In this document: positions 1 to 12,830 of the stretch, one piece after another
How the letters are laid out: every line of letters begins with the position of its first letter
How positions within the stretch are numbered: position 1 is the stretch's first letter
Notes under the pieces: generated by a model
What the model was told of the DNA's origin: nothing
The model's input: only the letters and a program-made list of their open reading frames with translations
Database searches by the model: none
Position numbers and translations under genes: made by a program
Source of the DNA: Carallia brachiata
Taxonomy: Eukaryota; Streptophyta; Magnoliopsida; Malpighiales; Rhizophoraceae
DNA length: 64,000 nt
NCBI GenBank assembly: GCA_021464245.1
Contig: JADCRB010000016.1
Location: forward strand, 8,313,674 to 8,377,673
Direction of reading: 5' to 3'

Positions 1-1232
1 TCTAAATCAAATACCATTATGTTTGATCTAAAAAAAGGACCATTTATCTGACTCAATTCTTCGTGACACAAATGTGTGTTGAAGTACGAAAACAAAAGCA
101 GAAACAATCAGATGATAGCAAAAGCAAAAGAATTGTCAAAGCTTAATTGAGCAATTCATAAATATATGTTAGGTAAATTCGAAATTAGATAAACAATGAA
201 ACTAAACTAACTGTAATAAGGTGACAATATGTTGTATTCTCACAAAATTTAACTTGAAGAGAAATTTTTTCATCCAACCACCCCAAAAGAAAGAGAGGAA
301 ATTTTCATATGGAGTATTCTCACAAAATTACCTCCTCTAAGGATGAGAAGGTGAAGTTTTTTCTTGACTCCTGAAACAATACACTTGTAAGATGGTACAC
401 AATCCCGCCGCTGCAACACTCAATTATGCTCATTCCTGTAAGTTGCACAGAAATTTAGCTGTCAAGGAAGTCAAAAACATAAAAACTCGAACATAAATTA
501 CAAAATGAGACATAAACTAGAAATCTAGGCATGAAAAAAGTTCACAAAAATTAGCATATATTAAACCTCACATAAGTTTAAAACATTAATTTTTATAAAA
601 TGGCCCAGATTTTCTTATTATAACCTAACAGTTTTAGTAAAACAAAATATTGAAACAGTCAACAAAATGTATATTGATTTATCATACTTAAAAATATCGA
701 AGAAAAGAAATTTTTTTTTGGATTATTTCTAGGAATTATTTTACTGATTACCTTCTTTAAATATAAATAAAAAATGCAAATTCTATAAAATTTCAGCAGA
801 ATTTTCATAATGTAGTGATTTTATGTTTCTTATCAAGTAACATGCATATTGAGGAAGTATAATTATTTTAAATTGCAAAATGAAAAGCATATTGAAAAAA
901 TGATTTTTATACCATTACGCAATCACACAATCTGAGACACACAGAAGATATGCAATTAATTGAACAGTTTATCTTTTTTTTAAAAAAATTTCAATACTTC
1001 ACAATCCAATTATTCATATTTCTACGTGTTAATTTTGTGTCTACTATTGTATGTGTACGTAGTTTTTCTCTGTTTTTTTTTTTACCAACGATTTTTTGAT
1101 ATTAATAAAAGTCTTATGTCTTTTAGCCAGATAAAAATGTTTCATATATGTTTACTTTTACATATAATATACAATACGGATATTATGGATTATAAATAAT
1201 AATTTCTCTTACTCTGGCCTAATATTTATTGA
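1..1232. other. AT-rich spacer, no gene seen
   Basis: This stretch is AT-rich with many short A and T runs and stops in all frames. I see no exon, RNA gene or clear repeat boundary. It lies downstream of the resistance pseudogene, which is read on the minus strand and ends at about 1233, so it may include the former 3' flank. Confidence 0.6.
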
Positions 1233-4193
1233 TTACCAAATGCAAAGGATTTCTCTATTCACATACCTTTCAGTAAACAACTGTTGTATGGTAGCATTAA
1301 GATTTCTATGCCAGCGGCCTTTCTCATCTTCATACTTTTGTTTTACTTCTCAAGCTTTGGCGTGCTCAAGGCACCTTTTGAGAAAAACTTCATCTTTGGG
1401 CATTGGCTCACAAACTTTTGACAAAGACGGAAATTTGAAGTTGTGATTCGCTGAGCAGAAGCTAGTGAGGCTTGGTAAACAATTAAGTTCCAAAGTGACT
1501 AATCTTCTGAACATGACATCCTCTTCAGTTTCACAGCCCTCCCTGGCTACTATTTCTGTCAACTCGTTGCATTGTATTATCCTCATGTTTGCAGCTGCAC
1601 CAGAGATTTGGCAGTTGAGGAAGCCACTATGTTTACTAATCCATGGCAATCTTTCATTACCAAAGTTAATAGGCTTTGGAAAGAAGCAGAGGATGGTGCT
1701 AAATTGCTCAAATTGTCACAAGACCATAGTACTAGAATTTCAAGGTTTGGAAGGACAAGGTCTGGCTGAGACTCTTGATTCCATATTTGTTCTAGAACAG
1801 GCATATTTCGTAATTTTAAATACCGTATTTGAGCCAGCGCCCTTTTATGTTCCTCGTTGTCGAAAAGTTCTTTAGATGCAAATAGCTCTTTGAATTGACT
1901 ATATCCAACACCAAGTTCCTCCACATTATGGAATCTGTGAAGGAATTCAAATGGAAAAGCTGTAGATTCATCATGAAAGCATTGCAGCGCAAGAAATTTG
2001 AGTTTGTCAAAGAGGTTTGCTGGAAATTGGCATTTCCATATCATTGTGACATCTTCATTGTTCAGTCTTAGTGCCTCCAAGCCAGGGGCGACCTGCATAC
2101 CAAATAATCAAAGACAACTTACCGTTGATGTTCCCCTATCAACTTCAGAAATATATTTTAATAATTTTTCTGACACGCGTCCAAAAACAAATATGAAAGA
2201 AGATGAAAATTTACAAAGAAGACCAAGGGCAGCTAAGTTTTGGCTGCTTAATAAAAGTCAATGGAAAATTATTCAATTGGATTGAAATAATTGTACCAAA
2301 AGCACTACTTAGAAACTTGGTCATACGACAATGATATTCCCACATATAACAGAGCAACACAGTAATTTCGTCACCTGGAAAGTCTAGAATAATTACTTGT
2401 TTAATTTCCTCCCAAAAAAAAGGTATATGTTTAGATATCACTCAATGAGATTGCTTACACTTTGTTGATGCGACAGAAGAGTGTGATTTGTTTACAAGTG
2501 AATCATAATAGTTATGTCAATATGGAACATATTGGTTTTTGTTACATTATGAATCTAAAGTACCTAATTAATGACGCTACCTTTTTAAATTATTTGATAA
2601 TATGCCTGAGATGAAACACCTTCAGTAGTAGCCCACCCAGTAGAGACAACTTTGAATATAAGAAGTTGATTATCATTCAGTCCATGATAGACAAAAATGG
2701 AAGGAGTAGAGAACCACACCTCTTGAAATGAGAAAAGTGGCTGCATAACTTGGATATCAGGTTGCTCTTCCTCACATGTTCCTGCAAACTCTGAGATTCA
2801 AAAGAAAATATCTTCATTTTGTCACAATTATAAACATATAATGCTTTCAATGCTGGCCATTCTGTAGTATGTACTTGGGTAGAATTTGTCCAGGTTTGAC
2901 AATTCCCATAGCTTCAAATTTTAGTTTGGGGAACATAAACCTAGTAATTGGAGCTTCTTTTCCTCTCCTTCCCCATCGCAACAATTTCCTCCACACCACA
3001 AGACGTGATGTGAGGCGTTCAAGCTGCAGAAGACATTCGCCACAGGGCTGGAAAGATACTTTAAGAAGTGGACAGTCCCAAACAAGCACCGAACGAAGGC
3101 TTTGAAAGGGAATATTTCTTTGAGGATTTTCCTTCCATATATGCTTTAGATTTGGTAGATTTCGTAAATACAGAGTTCTCAATTGAGTGACTCTTTCTGA
3201 ACGTGTCTCCTTTATATCCATTAGAACTTGAAGATCGAACACCTCTTCTAGTGAGTCACAGTCTTGTACATCCAATTGCTCTAGATCCTGGAATCTTGTC
3301 AGCATAAAGACGGGAAAATTTTGGATAGTTCTCTACAATGCATTATCTTCAAGTTTTTCAGTTTACAGAAAGACTCTTTGTGGAGTTCATTGTGCCATAT
3401 CATATTCAGCCTATCCAGGTTGAGGACTTGTAACGTATTCAACATAGGCAATGCAACCTGCACATGTTTATTCTAACGTCAAGGACCTTCTAAATGCCAA
3501 AGCAATCAGTAATATAGGAGCGAGAGAGGGCCAAAGGGGAGGCATTCTGATTGCCTATATGATAGAGACGTAACAGTATCAAAGTTAACTTATGTTATTT
3601 TTTTCACAAGCAAATCTTAAAAGAAAAGCACGTATTTGAGAATTTAAGGAAACAAATTAAAAGAACCAAAACACTTTCATAAAATTCTGTAGAATAATAA
3701 TAATTCATGACGATAAAAATACTACACCTTTTCGTCAAATAGGCATAAGTTGGATTCTCTATAAAGAGCAACAGGAGTGGAGATAAATGCCTTCAACTCA
3801 AGACAATCCTCTATCCACAACTCTTCCAAGTACGGGAATTCTATCAAGTCACCGATGCAGAATGTGCTGAGTTTTGGAAGACCTTTAAGCTTTAAATTTT
3901 TAGATTAGGAAATGGGCCTTGCCTATTATCTCCCCTTCTGTAGTTATCACCACATCTTCCATTAACTTGCAGTCACATATTTCAAGTTTTTGGAGTTGTG
4001 CAAGTCTTTTGACCATCGATGATGTAAATAGGTAATTAAGATTCTGACAAGTCTCCACAGTCAGACTTGTTAACTTATAGAAGGAAGGCTGATCTGCAAA
4101 GTGGTCAGGCCATATCTTATCCACTTCAATTGAGGACAGCTTCAACTCTTTCAAATTTGGGAAAACAATCTGCAACCACAATTTAGTTTCACC

Positions 4194-4195
<2 letters not shown>

Positions 4196-4232
<37 letters not shown>
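4196..4232. repeat. (TA)n microsatellite
   Basis: An uninterrupted TA dinucleotide run lies just upstream, in the pseudogene's sense, of the LRR exon that ends near 4181. It is therefore in an intron of the former resistance gene. Confidence 0.9.
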
Positions 4233-4233
<1 letters not shown>

Positions 4234-5296
4234 CGAACTTAGCAAGGTTAAATCTATGGTAATTTACAAATTATCGAACGTGGTAAATTGCATTCTTTTT
4301 TTGTAAAGAGACTAATATTGGGTAACGAAACAAAAATGTGAACAAAAATCCATGCATTCGAAAACACTATACCCTACTTTTATAAAACTAAATGATTATC
4401 AAAATTCCATATTCTTGTTTCTCTTCCAATAGCCTTAAAAGTGTACCCCCACATGTTGTCCTTATTCTCATAAGTCATAATACTACAATTATTACTAATA
4501 AAATTATCTATATCAAATAATTGTCAATAAATTTTTATTATAGGGTTCAAGCTTTGAGTACGCAGAAAATGAGCGTTGTAAAAGTTTTACCTCCCTTGCT
4601 TGATTCCGAATTAGTTGGTTCCAACACGACTTCTAAATACTAGGAGTGTCTTAGATAAAAACTAAATTTTTATTATATCCTTTATCAATTTGCTTATTGT
4701 ATCTACTTTTAAAAAACTTATGATTAACAGAACCAAATTAAAAAATTATATTTAAAGTTGCAAATAAGTCAAGCTTTATTATGTTCAAATTTAGTTTGTT
4801 TAACAAACAAGCTTAGAAAAGAGGCTTTGTGTCATTATCGTTTGATTATAAGCTGATTGTAAGCTCAATTTGTTATTATCAACCAAGCTTGAGAGCTTTT
4901 TATGAACAACTCATTTAATTTTCTTATATTAACAAAAATAATTAAAATTAAAAAAATTAATTGTTATAAATAGAAGTAAAATGACAAAAATGCCTACTTC
5001 CAAAAAAAATTAATCAATTAAAAAATATTTAATTCAAAAATATAAATATAAACAAATAAAATGAGTCAAATTAAAAATCTCTCTAAAATATAACATATAA
5101 GTTTTAATATGAATCTAACAAACTTACTCTAATAACATAATAAATGAATTATTTTTAATGACTATATAAAGGAGTTTTTATTGAGTTTTTCAAACTTAAA
5201 CGAGTCAAACTTTTCATTTTCAGGCTTGGCTCTTTTAATCGTACTTGGTGAGACAACTCCATAGCACCAAATACGTTAAGCCTTACTTTTTAACAA

Positions 5297-5517
5297 GAGC
5301 ACTGTTACATTTTTATAGAAAAAAGAGTATTAAATGTTATCTAAATGTAACTGATTGAATTTGACGTGCAACCAGCTGGATTTCAAGTTTAATTAAAAAA
5401 AAAAAATCACTGTCATTTCTTTACACATAAGATCCAGTTAGTTACATATCAAATTCAATCAGTTACATTCGAGTAGCGTTTTGAGCACTTTTCTTTTTGG
5501 AAAATGTAACTTTTTTC
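5297..5517. mobile_element. Fold-back MITE in resistance pseudogene intron
   Basis: About 220 bp whose two halves are inverted copies of each other. The inner arms share AATGTAACTGATTGAATTTG, and the outer arms carry GTTACATTTT and its complement. It is flanked by identical 9-bp repeats TTTTAACAA at 5288-5296 and 5518-5526. A 9-bp target duplication is typical of Mutator-type MITEs. It sits in the AT-rich stretch between LRR exons, so it does not itself break coding sequence. Confidence 0.7.
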
Positions 5518-6159
5518 TTTTAACAAATTATATGATATCCAAATTCCATATATTCTTCTTTCTCTTATAACAGTCTAAGTTGTACGCTACAATAAATAAT
5601 TAAGTGGACACTGTTACGTGACCAGACAATTTGATGGTTAAATTGTGATCATATTGTAAACAAATGTACATTTTATACAACTACATTCAAAAAATATGCA
5701 TTTAAAAATAATTATATTTTTTATTATTATAATTATACAAAATATAATATTTATTACAATATTGACACAATTTAACTACCAATCCATTTGCCCACCTAAG
5801 ATTTCGGTATTTAAAAGTTAGATAATAGTCTTGGATTCTCAACCGACAGCACAGAAATGTTCAGGTTTGTGTCTCTAAACGACCCGTCCTGGCCCCACTC
5901 ACAAACAAAAACCAGGAAGTATAGAATTAGAATTAGAATGTGAGCGCATGAGCGTACCATTTCATTAAATAAAGGCATTGAAGTATCACTTGCTGATTCA
6001 ATTGCCATGAAAGGTGGATCCATTGCGGAATGCTTTTGTCTTGAACCAGACGTGGTTGTGGATGTGGAAGACACTCTCCCTTTGGAACAAAAGCTTCGGA
6101 GCCGTGGCAGTTGTAATTTCAAGGAGTATAATTGAGTGAACTCCACCACTTCATTTTTA

Positions 6160-6195
6160 TCATGATCCTCTTCTTCTTCTTCTTCATTTTCATCA
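6160..6195 (-). repeat. GAA/GAG triplet run coding an acidic tract
   Basis: On the minus strand a GAA/GAG run encodes a stretch of glutamates (NEEEEEEDHD-like) inside the LRR part of the resistance pseudogene. It is a triplet microsatellite in former coding sequence; acidic runs at this place are not unusual in the family. Confidence 0.7.
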
Positions 6196-9100
6196 GCAAA
6201 GATCACGTCCATATCACTGCAGTCTATTATTTCCATTTCTTCAAGTTGTTGAAGGTTTCTTCGAATCATGAAAAACGGGAAGAGATTCTTTAATTTATTG
6301 CAGCTTCTGACTTTTAAGATTCTTAGTCTGCATAAGTCCCCTTCAAAAGTTTCCTCCGGGAAATCTTCTCCAGATTCATCAGATTGTGCAAAATCAACGA
6401 CTCTAGGGCAGGAAATGCAAGCACTGGCCTTTTTGAGTCAATGATATGTCGAATCTCTTCACCATTACGGACATGGAGATGCTTTAATTACGGAAATCCT
6501 TCACTGTGTAGATCATACAGTACATTGGTGATTCCCCTCACTTCATCCAAATAAAGATCTTCTACGTCCTTCAATGAGGTCTTCAACCCATGCTTCGAGT
6601 GAATGCTTGTATCCAGCTTGAGCTTTAATGTTCTTGAAGTTTGATATTTGCCACCCCAGTTCCACTCATCTCCAATGAATATCTTATATCTTTCCAACGT
6701 TTTGGAAGACAGCCTCTTTGGTAGTTTCTTGGCATCTGGCACATGAATCTCCAAGTTTGTTAGAGACAAGTGCTCCAACTCATACAGACTTGCGTTGCTT
6801 TGATTATCGGAATGTTTGGCCTCCCAGTTGACAAAGCCGTTGCCCATGAGCAGTTCTTCTAACCGAGATAACTGTGACAACACATTTTCTGGAATAAATT
6901 CAAGTTTGGAACAATTGCTCAAATCTAGTAACTTCAGTCGACTCAATTGCGCCAGATCTCTGGGCAACTGAACAATTTCAGAGCCCATAAGGCTAAGGAT
7001 CTCAAGATTCTTCAGCTGCGTAATAACAGATATGTCCTGCAATGTACAATAGTCCAAACACAATGTATGAAGGCTTGTTAGGAAGCCCAATGATAAAGGA
7101 AGAGATGAGAAACACATCCTCGTGAAATCCAGCACTTGGAGCTTCATTATCCCTTCGAAAAATGAATCAGGGATCTTCAAGGAGAGATCTTTCGGGGTTA
7201 AGCGAAAGAACTCTACTGCTGGGCATTGCGACTTCAGAGAGAGCATAGAAACATCACATTTTTCTAGAAAAGCATTGTATAACTTGTAATATCCATTCTT
7301 TGGAATTCCTCCAACGAAGCACCAACCTTCTTGAATCCAAGTTGAGTTCTGGATGCAATTGAAGCAGCAACGCCTTGAACGATATCATGGATTTTGACGC
7401 GCCCATCCTTCTCACTCTCTGACAAAGCATAAGGCTTTGAGGTCTCCGATCAACTTTTGGACTCTATTTCTAGCGTCTCTCACGGATTCTATGTGTTTGA
7501 GTATACCCAGGCCCATGCTGTACTTCATCAAATCTAGGATTGAAATATTAGCAGTGTACGTAAATAGACCACAGAGCAAGAAAAATGATTTGGCTTCCTC
7601 GGGCAAAAGTATCACTGAACTAACCTAAACTTTTTCTTGTATTTCCTCATCCTCAAATGTCGAGAGACGCTGCAAAGCATCATTCCATAATTCGAACTCC
7701 TTATTCTTCAAAGCGCTTGCCATCATGACAAGAACAATAGGCCAACCTCCGCACTTTTTGGCCACTTTGATTGCTATAGATCGTAGTCTTGGTGTTTCGA
7801 AGCCACCCACCATTCTGTCAAATAAAGTCCATGACTCCTCTTCTGTCATAAGATCAAGCTTGAAATCTTTCTGCACTCCCATTTCATCGGTTAACAGACG
7901 CCCATTTCTTGAGGTCATTAACACTTTGCACCCCTTTTCTTCCTGTTGGGTTGATTCCAACTGAGAATTGAACTGAAAACCTTCATGTACAGAGTCAGCT
8001 TCTCTACCCCTGACCCATTTCTCGTTGGTTAATGGAATTCCCAAATTTTCCAAGTCAATTTTTTCCGAAAGATTGTCCAAAATTATAAGGACCTTGTCTT
8101 CCTTCATCAACCTCCGGCATAGTTGATTTGCCCTTCCATCTAGACTCTCCGCCTCAAATTTTAAGCCCAGCACGTCCGCAATACTCCCTTGAACCTCTTT
8201 GAGCTTATTGAGGTCTGGTTTTTCAGAAAAAGTTGCCATAGCCACGACATTGAACAGCTTCCCGTCTGCTTGCTGGCGTACCTCCTTCGCGAGAGTGGTC
8301 TTACCCGTTCCGCCCAAGCCGTAGACACCTATCATTTTGACATTGGGATCTGAGAGTACATCCATAACTGCTTGAAAGATGGAAGCTCTCGAAGGCAAGC
8401 CCTCGAAACCATGAACGGATGAAGAAACTATCTGCTGTGGAGCGGGCCGGTAGGATATTTGATTCCGATCAAATTTGCCTTCATTCTTCAGACCTTCAAT
8501 GGCCAAAGCTTTTTTGGCTGCCTTTTTGCCAAGCTGATAGCGAGTATTTATGTTGGGACACCACCCAGCAAAACACTTCTTCTTTGCCTCTTCTTCTTCG
8601 CTTTGAGTAAGCTCTCCAGCCTCTTCAATGGCCTTCTGCGCTTCAGCCAGCCACTTTACTACGTCAGGCTGGATCTCGTACCCTCTCCTCCGATCTTCTT
8701 GGCAGAGTTCTGCAAGCTCTCTTGCGTGGCCAGCTTCTCAACCTGATTCTTGAGCTCTGCAACCTTCCTTGCGTGGCAAAAAGCATATCCAGCATGCCGT
8801 ATCACGGGGCCGATGGTGTACTCAAAAACAGTGGGAGCTATGGAAAGAATGAATTCCAAAGCCATTTTTTGCTTCCGACTTCTTAGACTTTTGTTATGCT
8901 TTTTGTACCTTCTTTTTGTTTGTTTTCCTGGAAAACTGATATGAAATACTTTTAACAGAAAATTTGTCAACAAGACAGAATATGCGAATTGGAATGGTTG
9001 GACAAAAACACGGACTTAGGAGGGAAGACAAAGATGGCAGCAAAGAAAAGCATGCAAAAGGAAAAGCAAATAGTAGAAGAAATAAGAATGAAAGGTAGGT

Positions 9101-9282
9101 GATGAAAAGGTAGCAAAAAATGGAAGGAAGTTAATGGACCGAATCACGGAGACAGGTTGAAATCTACTGGGAGGTGTGGATGGCGTATACAGTAGCGCAG
9201 AAAACAGGGTGTGATTTATGGTAAGCGGTAGAAGGACAGCAAAAATGAGAAAGAGAGTTGTTTATACGATGTGAAAATGTGT

Positions 9283-11980
9283 ATTTGGATGGACAAAAAT
9301 GGGTGAGGGAGAGAACAATTTGTCCGGTACCGGCAGGAATCTGAAGGAAGCTTGCAAAGTTTTAGCAGATAGATGATGATGATGATGATGAGTAGTACTG
9401 GGAACTGGGAAGTGAAGTCCGTGTAAATGAACCTGTGAGAAAAGATTTTTGTGTGACAGGAAATAGAGACAGCTTGCTATATTTAATCCCCTCATCATGC
9501 TGTCCGTAAAAAATAAATAAATAAATAAATAAATAAAATAAATTTAAAAACTTTGTTGTTTAAATTTAAATAAACAAATAAAAGACTTGTAACATTTTAT
9601 TTGTTTTTTAAGAATAAGATTACGTAGATATTCTTAATAAAATATACGAAATATAAAAGATATATAATTAATTTAATAATATTTAATAATTTATCTATTT
9701 ATTTTTAAATTTATTATATTTTTAATAATCTAATAATTTATATTATTATGTATTTACAGTACTTTTATAATTACCTTTTAAAAAACATTTTAATCTAAAA
9801 TTTTAAAGAAGGACTCGGAAAAGACTATTGCTCGGGACATCAGAAGCTGCAAGAGACAAAAGAACAGAAAAGAAATAAAACAAGCATGAAACCAACGACT
9901 AACAATTTAGAAAATCAAACAATTTTATTATATAATTATATTTTATATAATATTAATATTTAATAATTTATTTATTTTTTTAATTCAGTCATATAACAAT
10001 TCATAACACTTAATTTTATTTTGATTATATTTTAAAAATTTTTTTAAATATTTTTTAAAATAAATTAGTGTTTAAATGACTGTATTACGTTTCAAAATTT
10101 TTAAAAAAATTTATAAAGCAAGACTTACTGCTTGACTTTGTTGTTAATGTATTTATTTTAATATATCCAACCAATATTAGCACACTTTTAGGAGGTGCGG
10201 GAAAAAAACAGAGACAAGATATCTCATCACTGATTTATCCAACAGTACAAAGAGATGAACATAAGTTGGTTATTGAAATTGAAATAAAGTCTATCCACCC
10301 AACGCAAAGAAGAAATTAAGGAGGAAGTGGGTCCACAGCATTTTGGAAGAAGGGAAGAATGTGACACAACTAACAGCTAACTAATGTTGCATTTGGACTG
10401 TGAAAAAAATAATTTAGAAGATAAAAATAAATGGAAAGAATATAATGAAAAAATTATGATAAAATAAAGTTATTTAGATAGATAAAAAATTGATGAGAAA
10501 AAATTGATGAGAAAAAAATGATAAGAAAAAAAAATAATTCTCTTGATTTTTGAATTATTTCCTATAGATTCTTATGAATCCAATCAAAGCCTTAATAGAC
10601 GACCAAAATCATTGACAATCAAACCATGAGAACCAAATTATAGAAAAAGGAAAACATTGCTACCTATAACCAAAAAGCAGCAAACCTGAGATCTAATAAG
10701 GCTTTTTGCCGTTGTAGAAAGTGATATATAATTCAAGTCCATGTACTTGGATGGCGAAAAATGGTTGAGATAGAACAATTTCTCCAGCACCAACAGGAAT
10801 CTGGAGGCCGCTTGCACAGTTTAGCAGAAGACGATGAGTAATGTGAACAGGGAAGTGAAGTCTATGTAAATGAATCTATGAAAAAAGATTCTTGTGTGAC
10901 AAGAAAGGGGCAGAGGTTGTCGTATTTAAAATTGATTTGAAGACTTTATTGTTTAATTTTTTTTTAAAACAAAAGGCTTGGAAGACTTTGTTGGTTAGGA
11001 CATCAAAAGGTACAAGAAACAAAAAAGAAAAAGAAAAAAAAAATCATCAAATGGATGACAAACAATTTAGAAAATCAATCAAATTTACTATATAATTATA
11101 TTTTAAATAATATTACAATAGTTATACATATTATCTAATAATATTTAATAACTTATTTAATTTTTTAAATTCAATCATTCAACAACTCGTATCACTTAAT
11201 TTCACTTAAAAAATGCCACCAAATATTTTTCAAAACAAATTAGCATAGAATGACCGAATTGGGTTTCAAAAGTTTTTGGAAAATTATAAAGAAAGACTTG
11301 CTGCTTGACTTTGCTGTTATTATCCTTAATTAATGTATTTATTTTAATATATCCAACCAAAATTAGCCTTGTTAAAAAAAAAAAAAACAATATTAGCACT
11401 CTTGCGCGGAGAGTGGAAAAAAAATAGAGACAAGATATCTGTCTTTGATTTCCAACAGTATGCATAGATGAACATTGGTTGGTTATTGAAATAAAAAGGT
11501 CTATCCACTTAACGCAGAGAAGAAAATAAGAAGCAAGTGGGTCCACAGCATTCTGGAAGAATGTAACCCAACAAACAGCTGATTAATGGTGTGTTTGGAT
11601 TGTAAAAAGAAAGTAACTTAGATACAGGAGATATGAGTGAAAAAGAATATAATAAGAAAAAAAATTATAAATAAAATTGTGAGAGAAAATATTGTGAAAA
11701 AAAAATATTATTTGAATAGATGAGAAATTAATAAAAAAAATGATAGGAAAAAAAATAAATTGTAATGTTCTTGGTATTTGGATTCTTTTCTATGGATTCC
11801 ATGCATTTAAACAAGCCCTAACGGCAAAGACCAAAATCGTTGACAATCAGATTGAGAACCAAATTATAAAAATTGCAAACCAATGGGATCTAAAATTAAA
11901 AAGCAGCCAACCTTTGAAAAAAGGCTTTTTGCCGTTGTAGAAAGTGACAAATAATTCAAGTCCACATACTTTTGTTCGAA
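9283..11980. repeat. Diverged tandem duplication, two units of about 1.2-1.5 kb
   Basis: Unit 1 (about 9283-10746) and unit 2 (about 10747-11980) share blocks in the same order. Examples are GAACAATTT...CAGGAATCTG (9311 and 10770), ACAATTTAGAAAATCAA (9903 and 11062), GAGACAAGATATCT (10211 and 11427), GTGGGTCCACAGCATT (10328 and 11537) and GGCTTTTTGCCGTTGTAGAAAGTGA (around 10700 and 11925; only the shared blocks are named). No coding potential is evident. The AT-rich segments within each unit (about 10390-10600 and 11585-11820) look like copies of an inserted MITE, so that insertion came before the duplication. This lies directly upstream of the resistance pseudogene's 5' end. Confidence 0.75.
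9374..9391. repeat. (GAT)n microsatellite
   Basis: A short run of GAT triplets in the first unit of the tandem duplication. The second unit has only a remnant (GACGATGAG), so the expansion is copy-specific. Confidence 0.85.
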
Positions 11981-12094
11981 GGTGGCTATGGAAATATTGC
12001 AGGCAAATTAATGTATGTGTGGTTTTCTCTTTCTTTTTTTTGTTAATACAAGTAACAGTCAACTGGTAGACTATTAGGTATTAAAAAGAAATAA

Positions 12095-12830
12095 GAATAC
12101 AAGTGCATTTGGTATCTAATATAAAATAAAATAATAAAAAATAAATTAATTTTATATTATATAAAATATAATAAAATAAAATAATTTTATTTTATATTAT
12201 TTAACTTTATGTTATTTATTAAACACACCAATACAAGTCCCAAAGACATCATAATAGTGCAGGCACCCGACCTGTCTCAATTTGCCAATTTGTCATTCGG
12301 GAAAGTAACAATGTCTGGTTTTCCAAAGGTCCACAGCACAACAATTTCGTGACATTGACTCGAAAACTTTATATCTGAATTATTGTACTTTTTTGGCCCC
12401 ACGTCCCTCAATTTTTCACAGCAATGTCGTAACATTTACTTGGGCAACTATATCTGAATTGTTGTAGCATTTACTTTGAAAGAAATAAGAATATAAATGT
12501 GTTTGGTATATAATATAAATTAAATAATATAAAATAAATTAATTTTATATTATAAAAAATATAATAAAATAAAATTATTTTATATTATGCACCAAATATA
12601 GCAATATGAGTCCAAAGACATCATAAAAATGTAAGCACCCCACCTGTATCAATTTGTCAATTTGTCATTCGGGAAAGTAACAATGTATGGTTTTCCAAAA
12701 CCAAAGGTCCACAGCACAACAATTTCGTGACATTGATTCGAAAACTTTAAGTGAATTATTGTACTTTTTTTCTGCCCCACCTCCATCAATTTACTAATTT
12801 GTCACTCAGGAAAGTAACAACTTGTAAAAT
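12095..12830. repeat. Second tandem duplication, units of about 370 bp
   Basis: Two adjacent units, about 12095-12480 and 12481-12830, share an AT-rich TAAAATAAAAT-type block followed by CCAAAGACATCATAA, TTTGTCATTCGGGAAAGTAA and CCACAGCACAACAATTTCGT. The copies differ by point changes and small indels, for example a short insertion in unit 2 just before the CCACAGCAC block. No gene is seen in either copy. Confidence 0.8.

Larger units (their letters stand above)
1233..8865 (-). pseudogene. CC-NBS-LRR disease resistance pseudogene (At4g27190-like)
   Basis: The intact family acts as intracellular immune receptors: a coiled coil, an ATP-binding NB-ARC switch and leucine-rich repeats. I chose the start at 8865, where the protein opens with MALEFILSIAPTVFEYTIGP, typical of this group. 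Seen in order: the coiled coil (about 8865-8500); the P-loop GLGGTGKTT (about 8310); a kinase-2 segment LIILDN (about 8090); an RNBS-B-like KVLMTSR (about 7915); a degenerate GLPLA site reading GWPIVL (about 7740); an IHD version of the MHD motif (about 7390); then LRRs from 7246 down. Further LRR exons lie at 5940-6480, 3726-4181, 2735-3305 and 1583-2098. The C-terminal tail, with TIQQLF, is at about 1290. Breaks: frameshifts near 8695, 7430, 7305, 6355, 3900, 2990, 2865, 1587, 1400 and 1345; in-frame stops TAG at 7625-7627 and TAA at 6488-6490. Family assignment is secure; exact exon borders in the LRR half are approximate. Confidence 0.9.

Noticed and set aside
9262..9498. Minus-strand frame with a His run
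   Set aside because: The His run is a GAT microsatellite read in reverse, and the frame lies in a duplicated non-coding unit whose second copy is not open.
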